Source: JAWVFK01 sp033856175 (GTDB lineage: Bacteria; Actinomycetota; Thermoleophilia; Solirubrobacterales; 70-9). From it: a stretch of 12,323 bases of DNA. The stretch's first letter is position 1; each line of letters begins with the position of its first letter. The stretch is from positions 1 to 12,323 of the forward strand of contig JAWVFK010000001.1 of NCBI GenBank assembly GCA_033856175.1, given 5' to 3'. A program made the position numbers and the translations under genes. Of this stretch, positions 8,471-12,323 are shown one piece after another. The notes below the pieces were generated by a model that worked only from the letters and a program-made list of their open reading frames with translations, ran no database searches and was not told where the DNA came from.

Positions 8471-8597
8471 TGCTTACGGGGTTAGCTGACGGGCTCGCGC
8501 CGAAAGAGAAGCGCTACGCGGCAGATGCCGGCGATTCGCCCCAGTACTTGGGTCCCCCGATCCCCGCGTATATGTGGCGGGAACTCAGCGGTAAGGT
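8471..8597 (-). ncRNA. ydaO/yuaA-class c-di-AMP riboswitch
   Basis: Reading the minus strand, the leader of the RlpA-like gene contains the conserved ydaO blocks in order: CCGCTGAGTTCCC, CGGGGGACCCA, TGGGGCGAATC and, near the 3' end, CCCGTCAGCTAACCCCGTAA. The closing P1 helix can form between CTTAC (8595-8591) and GTAAG (8477-8473). This class binds c-di-AMP and, as known in actinobacteria, often precedes cell-wall hydrolase genes; it usually turns expression off when ligand is bound. Only about 16 bases separate P1 from the start codon, they contain the ribosome site, and no terminator hairpin fits. Control of translation is therefore more likely than attenuation. The motif match is clear; the mechanism is inferred. 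Confidence 0.88.
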
Positions 8598-8625
8598 CGC
8601 GGCATCGTAGCAGAGGCTCGGACGG

Positions 8626-8653
8626 ATTTTATGGAAACCCTCACATATGTCCA
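8626..8653 (-). promoter_or_regulatory. Promoter of the riboswitch/RlpA-like transcript
   Basis: On the minus strand TGGACA (8653-8648) and TAAAAT (8631-8626) are separated by 16 bases; each matches its consensus at five of six positions. Transcription would start near 8619, about 20 bases before the riboswitch P1 helix. This is the best-looking sigma-70 type promoter in the window apart from lexA's. Confidence 0.65.
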
Positions 8654-8731
8654 CCGTGCCTGGTGCGGATCGGAACTAATCGGTTTTCGGTAGGCGATCC
8701 GTGCGTGAAGGCCGTTAGAGCCGAGCGGCCG

Positions 8732-8737
8732 TATCCT
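8732..8737 (+). promoter_or_regulatory. Candidate -10 box for leaderless transcription of the SDR gene
   Basis: TATCCT (TANNNT) covers -12 to -7 relative to the GTG at 8744, placing the transcript start on the start codon. There is no ribosome site before this GTG. No clear -35 is visible. Confidence 0.4.
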
Positions 8738-8743
8738 GGCCGT

Positions 8744-9610
8744 GTGAGCGGAGCATTAGTGACCGGCGCCGCAGGCGGCATGGGGCTGGAGATCGCCCGC
8801 ATGCTCGGCGCCCGCGGCCTCGAGGTGCGCGTGACGGACCTCGACGGCGACGCCGCCGCCACCGCGGCGGAGTCGATCCCCGGCTCGAGCGCCCAGGCCC
8901 TCGACGTCCGCGACGCCGACGCCTGCAGAGCGGCCGTCGCCGCCGTCGTCGAGGCGAGCGGCAGGCTCGACGTCTGGGTCAACAACGCCGGCGTCCTCTT
9001 TCCCGGCCTGGCCTACGAGCAGGACGTCAGCGTCCACCGGACGATGCTCGAGGTCAACGCGATCGGCACCTACAACGGCACGCTGGCGGCGATCGAGCAG
9101 ATGCGCCGCCAGCCCGTCAGGGGATCGGGGCGCAAGGGCGGCGAGCCGGGCAGTGGTCACGTGATCAACGTCATCTCGCTGGCCGGCCTGGTCGCCCCGC
9201 CGGGCGAGGTCGGCTACGCCGCCAGCAAGCATGCAGCGATGGCCTTCACGATTGGCACGCTGGCCGACCTGCGTCGAGCCGGGGTCAGGGGCATCCACCT
9301 CTCCGCGGTCTGCCCCGACGGAGTCTGGACGCCGATGCTCTTCGACAAGCTCGACGACCCCGACAGCGCGCCGTCGTTCTCGGGCAAGATGCTGCTGCCC
9401 GGCGAGGTCGCCACCGCCGTCGCCGGGCTGCTCGACAGGCCGCGGCCAGTGCTGACGATCCCACGCTGGCGCGGTCGCCTGGTCCGCTTCTTCGACCACT
9501 ACCCGCGCCTCGCCGTGGCGATGGCGCCGATGGCGATGGCCGACGCCCGTCGCCGCCAGCGCCGCTTCAAGAAGCGCGTCGACTCCGGCCGCTGGCCACC
9601 GGGCGCCTGA
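8744..9610 (+). CDS. Short-chain dehydrogenase/reductase (SDR)
   Basis: This NAD(P)-dependent oxidoreductase has 288 residues from GTG at 8744. A Rossmann fold begins immediately with TGAAGGMG (7-14). Asp32 at the end of the second strand (VTDLDGD) suggests NAD preference. NNAG at 80-83, Asn105, Ser145 (VINVISLAG) and Tyr158/Lys162 (YAASK) complete the classical catalytic tetrad. After the core, a 50-residue C-terminal tail (IPRWRGRLVRFFDHYPRLA, then an Arg/Lys-rich end) is basic and partly hydrophobic, which could favour membrane contact. The substrate cannot be told. The frame is open back to 8525, but that part crosses the divergent riboswitch region and does not look like protein. The GTG start gives MSGALVTG, normal for the fold, and fits a leaderless -10 box. 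The gene ends 23 bases before the rnpB terminator. Confidence 0.9.
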   Translation: MSGALVTGAAGGMGLEIARMLGARGLEVRVTDLDGDAAATAAESIPGSSAQALDVRDADACRAAVAAVVEASGRLDVWVNNAGVLFPGLAYEQDVSVHRTMLEVNAIGTYNGTLAAIEQMRRQPVRGSGRKGGEPGSGHVINVISLAGLVAPPGEVGYAASKHAAMAFTIGTLADLRRAGVRGIHLSAVCPDGVWTPMLFDKLDDPDSAPSFSGKMLLPGEVATAVAGLLDRPRPVLTIPRWRGRLVRFFDHYPRLAVAMAPMAMADARRRQRRFKKRVDSGRWPPGA

Positions 9611-9632
9611 GCCCTACCGGCCCAGCTCGCGG

Positions 9633-9665
9633 CAGAAAATAGAGAGGCCCCCGAAGGGGCCTCTC
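9633..9665 (-). terminator. Intrinsic terminator of rnpB
   Basis: On the minus strand a perfect 10-base-pair stem, GAGAGGCCCC / GGGGCCTCTC, closes a TTCG tetraloop and is followed by TATTTTCT. It lies three bases after the RNase P RNA 3' end. On the plus strand there is no T tract after the hairpin, so it should not efficiently terminate the SDR gene. Confidence 0.9.
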
Positions 9666-9667
9666 CG

Positions 9668-10028
9668 TAGCGGGCCTGTAAGCCGGATTCTGTCTTGAAC
9701 GACCATCCATCTCTCCGGGTCTCCCCGGAGGGCCGCTTTCGCGGTCCTGCGACCTACCTGGACCTCGCCGAGCCGGGTCATCGGTCCTGCTTGGCCTTGC
9801 ACCGGGCGGGGTTTACCTCGGCCGCCGCGTCACCGCGACGCCGGTGCGCTCTTACCGCACCATTTCACCATTGCCTGTGCGCGTACACGTGTGGACGCGC
9901 CATCGGCTGTGTCGTTTCTGTGGCACTTTCCCGCGGGTTTCCCCGGGTGGGTGTTACCCACCGCCCTGCCCTGTGGTGTCCGGACTTTCCTCGAAAGAGC
10001 TACCTCCTCCGCGGCCGTTTGGCCCGCC
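9668..10028 (-). ncRNA. rnpB: RNase P RNA, type A
   Basis: This is the catalytic RNA that trims the 5' leader from precursor tRNAs. Reading the minus strand, the P1 strands GCGGGCC (10027-10021) and GGCCCGC (9676-9670) pair. Near the 5' end is GAGGAAAGTCCGGACACC, one of the most conserved RNase P elements. Near the 3' end is ACAGAATCCGGCTTACAGGC, its partner in the catalytic core. In between are GGTAAGAGCGCACC, the AATGGTGAAA segment and GCAAGGCCAAGCAG. The total of about 361 bases is normal for an actinobacterial type A RNA. The 5' end is set by a -10 box just upstream and by P1; the 3' end by P1 and the terminator. Ends may be off by a few bases. Confidence 0.96.
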
Positions 10029-10033
10029 TGCCC

Positions 10034-10039
10034 AGTGTA
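10034..10039 (-). promoter_or_regulatory. Candidate -10 box of rnpB
   Basis: TACACT (TANNNT) on the minus strand lies seven bases before the predicted RNase P RNA 5' end. The corresponding -35 region would fall inside the 3' end of the zinc-ribbon gene and is not recognisable. The element suggests that rnpB has its own promoter and need not depend on the SOS-controlled lexA transcript. Confidence 0.45.
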
Positions 10040-10053
10040 GCCGGGCGCCCGCC

Positions 10054-10278
10054 TCAGCCGAGCGAGGCGCCGCAGGCTGAACACCCGTCTGCGGCGAGAG
10101 CTGCTTCCTCACCGCAGACGGGACAGTTCGCCTGGGAATGAGCCTCGAGGTCCTCCCATACGCCGAGGACGAGGTCCTCGAGCGTCGAACCCTTCGACTC
10201 GAAAAGAACTGGCTGCGACCGGCGCCGGGAGCGGCGGCCGTGCGAGGCAGGCGCGAACTCGATCGCGAGCGTGCTCAT
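10054..10278 (-). CDS. Small zinc-ribbon protein coupled to lexA
   Basis: This 74-residue protein has a basic N-terminal part (HGRRSRRRSQ at 14-23), a short acidic/aromatic helix-like middle (TLEDLVLGVWEDLEAH) and a C-terminal zinc ribbon with CPVCG and CSACG pairs, four cysteines in all. Its ATG overlaps the lexA TGA by one base (TGATG), so it is probably translated by ribosomes finishing lexA and is under the same SOS control. It ends about 26 bases before rnpB. I do not recognise a named family. A small basic zinc-ribbon protein could bind nucleic acid or a protein partner in the damage response, but that is inference. The overlap, codon use like its neighbours and the paired Cys motifs argue that it is a real gene. 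Confidence 0.8.
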   Translation of the reverse strand: MSTLAIEFAPASHGRRSRRRSQPVLFESKGSTLEDLVLGVWEDLEAHSQANCPVCGEEAALAADGCSACGASLG

Positions 10279-10880
10279 CAGACGCTCCTGAAGACGCCGA
10301 CGACCTTGCCGATGACCGTGGCCTCGGTGCTGATGATCGGCTTCATCGACGCGTTCTCCGGCTGCAGGCGGATGTGGTCGCGCTCGCGGAAGAAGCGCTT
10401 GACGGTCGCGTCCTCGCCGAGCAGCGCGACGACTATCTCGCCGTTCGTCGCCTCCTTGGCGCTGCGAACGACGACGTAGTCGCCGTCGAGGATGCCGGCG
10501 TCCTTCATCGACTCGCCGGAGACGCGCAGGACGTAGTCGGCGTCCTCACCGCCGATTGCCGCGGGAACCTCGACGTGATCCTCGATGTTCTCCTCCGCCA
10601 GCATCCCCGGGCCGGCCGAGACCGCGCCGACGAGCGGCAACCCCGGTCCCCGTACCGCCTTTCGCGCCTTGTCGATGAGCAACTCGACCGCGCGAGGCTT
10701 GGAGGGGTCGCGGCGCAGCAGGCCGAGCTTCTCGAGGTTGGCGAGATGGGCATGGACGGTCGACGACGAGCTGAGGCCCACCGCCTTGCCGATCTCGCGA
10801 ACCGTCGGCGGATAGCCGAACTTGCCGGCGTAGCTGCGAATGAACTCGAAGATCTCTTTCTGGCGCTTCGTCAGGTCCAT
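10278..10880 (-). CDS. lexA: LexA, SOS repressor
   Basis: This is the master repressor of the DNA-damage response, inactivated by RecA-stimulated self-cleavage. The 200 residues begin MDLTKRQKEIFEFIRSYAGK. The winged helix-turn-helix (about 1-65) includes GYPPTVREIGKAVGLSSSST. The cleavage site is Ala89-Gly90 in GAVSAGPGM, the catalytic serine is Ser124 in SGESMKDAGI and the lysine is Lys161 in ATVKRFF. All are intact, so it should be cleavable. Length is close to the usual 200-230, without the N-terminal extension of mycobacterial LexA. AAAGG lies seven bases before the ATG. A perfect SOS box lies on its own promoter, giving autoregulation, and a second box marks the radical SAM gene at the left edge. 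It is divergent from tRNA-Leu and coupled to the zinc-ribbon gene. Confidence 0.98.
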   Translation of the reverse strand: MDLTKRQKEIFEFIRSYAGKFGYPPTVREIGKAVGLSSSSTVHAHLANLEKLGLLRRDPSKPRAVELLIDKARKAVRGPGLPLVGAVSAGPGMLAEENIEDHVEVPAAIGGEDADYVLRVSGESMKDAGILDGDYVVVRSAKEATNGEIVVALLGEDATVKRFFRERDHIRLQPENASMKPIISTEATVIGKVVGVFRSV

Positions 10881-10931
10881 CGCTCAGCCTTTCGCTTGGC
10901 CAGGGCGCGGTGCGCTCTGATCGCTGTCAGT

Positions 10932-10945
10932 CGAACACATGTTCG
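10932..10945. promoter_or_regulatory. SOS box of lexA
   Basis: CGAACACATGTTCG is a perfect CGAAC-N4-GTTCG palindrome, centred about 58 bases before the lexA start. It sits directly downstream of the -10 and covers the expected transcription start, so bound LexA would block its own promoter. Confidence 0.95.
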
Positions 10946-10946
10946 T

Positions 10947-10975
10947 AAGGTACCCGCCCCGCCGGACGATGTCAA
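10947..10975 (-). promoter_or_regulatory. lexA promoter
   Basis: On the minus strand a perfect TTGACA (10975-10970) is followed after 17 bases by TACCTT (10952-10947), which fits TANNNT. The transcript would start near 10940, inside the SOS box, leaving a leader of about 60 bases. Confidence 0.75.
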
Positions 10976-10993
10976 GGGCCAAGCCCGGTCAAC

Positions 10994-10999
10994 TAGTAT
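10994..10999 (+). promoter_or_regulatory. Candidate -10 box of tRNA-Leu
   Basis: TAGTAT (TANNNT) lies 13 bases before the mature tRNA 5' end. The -35 position overlaps the lexA -35 region on the other strand and is not a clear match. The two divergent promoters are thus packed into about 60 bases. Confidence 0.45.
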
Positions 11000-11012
11000 C
11001 GGTCGCCCTCAG

Positions 11013-11101
<89 letters not shown>

Positions 11102-11117
11102 TAGATCGACGTCGGAA

Positions 11118-11144
11118 CCCCCGGCCTTGCTACAGGGCTGGGGG
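11118..11144. other. Strong hairpin downstream of tRNA-Leu
   Basis: CCCCCGGCC (11118-11126) pairs with GGGCTGGGGG-side bases 11136-11144 over nine pairs with one G-T, around a nine-base loop. It lies 16 bases after the tRNA CCA. No T tract follows on either strand, so it is at most a weak or factor-assisted terminator, or a processing structure for the tRNA transcript. Confidence 0.45.
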
Positions 11145-11161
11145 CTCTGACGCGTCGAATG

Positions 11162-11268
11162 GGGCCGCCTCAGGGCGTAGTGGCTGCCCTTGGTGCGAGC
11201 ACCCGCCAGCCGGCGCGCTCAAGGGCTTTGATCGCTTGATCACCGGAGACGCCGCGCCGTAGCCGCGC
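11162..11268 (-). pseudogene. hicA toxin remnant, frameshifted and truncated
   Basis: On the minus strand ARLRRGVSGDQAIKALERAG then WRVL matches the N-terminus of HicA mRNA interferase toxins. Near 11195 the frame must shift by one base (one base missing) to continue as TKGSHYALRRP (11194-11162), which carries the conserved catalytic His in KGSH. After RRP the similarity stops, so the C-terminal half is gone. No ATG, GTG or TTG is found at the proper start. With no start, a frameshift and no C-terminus this cannot make a working toxin. The identification comes from motif memory; a profile search would settle it. Confidence 0.7.
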
Positions 11269-11491
11269 GCTAGCGTCGGGATAGGAACGTTCCGGCGGAT
11301 CACTCCCGAAGGAGTGTCCTTGCCCCGATCTCGCATGCTTTCGACGTAAAGGGCGATGGCTCTTCGGCGTTGGCCGTGGCCTCTTCCAGGGTGTCGCCCT
11401 GACTGACCATGTCCGGTAGATCAGGAGAAAATACCCGTGAAACCGCCCTCGCCCTGGGCTCAAAGACGACCTCGACACGGGCCTTGTTCAT
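11269..11491 (-). pseudogene. hicB antitoxin remnant with frameshift
   Basis: From an ATG at 11491 the minus strand reads MNKARVEVVFEPRARA, then VFSPDLPDMVSQGDTLEEAT, the HicB partial RNase H-like fold. Near 11360 (GAAGAGCC) one base is missing. In the next frame it continues IALYVESMRDRGKDTPS and RRNVPIPTLA, exactly the helix and C-terminal tail expected of HicB. Read without repair, the protein would instead end 22 codons later at a TGA. The order hicB then hicA with nearly touching ends matches real hicBA operons. It is probably inactive, although a single-base sequencing error cannot be excluded for this shift alone. Confidence 0.72.
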
Positions 11492-11659
11492 GACTTCAGT
11501 CTGCGCCCGGGTGTCGGGAGCCTCAACGTCCCGCCTGGCCTCGGCCTGGCGCTGCTTCCTTGAGGCGGTCGTTGGCCAGGGTCAGCAAGGTCCGCCACGA
11601 AAGTGTCGAGGTCGGGCTCTTTCTGGGGTTTGGTGATAACGCGGATGCTTCAGTCTCAC
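11492..11659 (-). pseudogene. Frameshifted coding remnant upstream of hicB, unidentified
   Basis: Reading the minus strand from a GTG at 11659 (preceded by GAGAAGG), protein-like stretches follow one another in changing frames: VRLKHPR, VITKPQKEPDLDTFVADL, LTLANDRLKEA, and ARQAEARRDVEAP running in frame into the hicB ATG. At least three single-base shifts are needed to join them. The joined product would be helical and charged; I do not recognise it. It may be a short gene ahead of hicBA or an N-terminal extension. The reconstruction is tentative, but frame changes without stops in each segment are what a decaying gene looks like. Confidence 0.4.
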
Positions 11660-11686
11660 CTTCTCAGGCTAGGCCACCAGCACGAA

Positions 11687-11730
11687 GCAATGCCACCATA
11701 GGCTCCTACGCGCGGAGCGGTCAGCATTGC
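11687..11730. repeat. Nested inverted repeat after the lipoprotein stop codon
   Basis: GCAATGC (11687-11693) and GCATTGC (11724-11730) form an outer seven-base stem. Inside it GCTCC (11702-11706) and GGAGC (11714-11718) form a second stem. The right arm touches the lipoprotein TAG. No T tract follows on the minus strand, so it is not a standard intrinsic terminator, though it could protect a transcript end or be the trace of a small mobile element. Confidence 0.5.
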
Positions 11731-12320
11731 TAATCATGAAACGGACCGGTAGCAAGATTTATCACCTTGATCGGATCGTCTCCAAAGTAGAGGAACACAT
11801 GTGGCGCTGTCTTGAGTTCGCATCGCGCCGATCTGAGAAACTCCGCCTGGTTTCGGAGCGGAAAGCAGGTGACCCCACGATACACTCGTTTCACCCGAGA
11901 CAGCGGATCGCCAATCGCGACGCCTCCAGCCGTGCGGGCGCCCTTTCCATAGACCTCAAGTTCCGAAACACGACCCCTTACGGCAAAGACCCGAACGTCA
12001 TCGTATCCGAGTTCCGTCCCGGGTCCGCCGGGACCTCGGTTCGGTGCAGTGAACCCGTCCAGAGCAATATCGGGCAGCTTTGTCATGGGCTGCTCGCATC
12101 TCCGCTCGGTCGGACACCTTGGCCTCCCAAGCGTCGGCCTGATCCGCCGGATTACATCTCCGAGCCTTAGACCCGCGTAGCTGCCCACCTGCTCGTCAAT
12201 CTTGCCATGTGCCCGGCCCGGTTGCCGATGTGTCTTATCGCCGTTAGGGGGTCCAGTTGCGCCGCAGCTACTTAGGATGATCGCCACAAGTACCCCCACT
12301 AGGTGACGAATGCCATGCAA
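11730..12320 (-). CDS. Putative lipoprotein with two similar halves, unknown function
   Basis: The product is 196 residues if it starts at TTG 12320; the true start may lie beyond the right edge or at an internal GTG. The hydrophobic N-terminus LVGVLVAIILSSC ends in a lipobox with Cys19, so the protein should be lipid-anchored outside the membrane. The mature part has two related segments, AGLRLGDVIRRIRPTLG (49-65) and GGVAIGDPLSRVKRVYRG (132-149). Each is followed by a pair of cysteines (69/75 and 152/167) that may form disulfides. The G-x-x-x-GD pattern followed by Arg-rich helices recalls small SmpA/BamE-like beta-alpha modules, but that link is weak. I do not recognise a named family. The codons are noticeably less G/C-biased than those of genes left of the tRNA, consistent with acquired DNA. 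Confidence 0.65.
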   Translation of the reverse strand: MHGIRHLVGVLVAIILSSCGATGPPNGDKTHRQPGRAHGKIDEQVGSYAGLRLGDVIRRIRPTLGRPRCPTERRCEQPMTKLPDIALDGFTAPNRGPGGPGTELGYDDVRVFAVRGRVSELEVYGKGARTAGGVAIGDPLSRVKRVYRGVTCFPLRNQAEFLRSARCELKTAPHVFLYFGDDPIKVINLATGPFHD

Positions 12321-12323
12321 CCG

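Noticed and set aside
8525..8743. N-terminal extension of the SDR frame back to 8525
   Set aside because: The extension would run through the antisense riboswitch and its promoter, its sequence is not protein-like, and the Rossmann motif already sits at residue 7 from the GTG at 8744.
9695..10141. Open frames inside the RNase P RNA region on both strands
   Set aside because: The whole stretch is accounted for by the conserved RNA structure; the translations have no protein-like features.
11727..12170. A 147-codon plus-strand frame opposite the lipoprotein
   Set aside because: It lacks motifs and a signal, while the minus-strand frame has a lipobox and an internal repeat.

Overview
The window comes from a high-GC bacterium, most likely an actinobacterium. 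A member of Thermoleophilia/Solirubrobacterales is my guess, not something the sequence proves. Supporting signs are the strongly G/C-biased third codon positions, two perfect Gram-positive/actinobacterial LexA boxes (CGAAC-N4-GTTCG), an Rv2578c-type radical SAM gene, a ydaO-type (c-di-AMP) riboswitch, and start codons placed exactly 7 bases after a TANNNT box, as in leaderless mRNAs.

Left part (1-2254): the 5' end of a radical SAM gene runs off the left edge on the minus strand, with an SOS box at its start. Divergent to it is a full-length DUF255/YyaL-type thioredoxin-fold protein. Next (2281-5468, minus) comes a three-gene set transcribed DUF1800, DUF1501 (Tat signal), secreted cupredoxin. 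This looks like an exported system of unknown function. A type I glutamine synthetase gene lies upstream of it on the same strand (5563-6915).

Middle part (6916-9610): glnA is divergent from a cysteine-free AhpD/carboxymuconolactone-decarboxylase-like gene that has its own promoter with a palindrome on the -10/start region. Convergent to that is an exported peptidoglycan-binding plus RlpA-like (double-psi beta-barrel) protein. Its 5' leader is a ydaO-class riboswitch with a recognisable promoter, so c-di-AMP probably controls this cell-wall gene. A short-chain dehydrogenase gene diverges from it, apparently leaderless.

Housekeeping part (9633-11101): on the minus strand lie lexA with a self-regulatory SOS box on its promoter, a tiny zinc-ribbon gene overlapping the lexA stop by one base, and then RNase P RNA (rnpB) with a UUCG-loop terminator. 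On the plus strand, tRNA-Leu(GAG) is divergent from lexA.

Right part (11102-12323): past the 3' end of the tRNA the sequence changes character and is visibly less G/C-rich beyond about 11.7 kb. It holds a decayed hicBA toxin-antitoxin locus, a further frameshifted coding remnant, a nested inverted repeat, and an unrecognised lipoprotein gene reaching the right edge. Single-base frameshifts cluster only here, which suggests a decaying accessory region next to a tRNA gene.

The less ordinary items are the lexA/zinc-ribbon coupling, the SOS-boxed radical SAM gene, the riboswitch-controlled RlpA-like gene, the cysteine-less AhpD-like gene with its operator, and the DUF1800-DUF1501-cupredoxin set.
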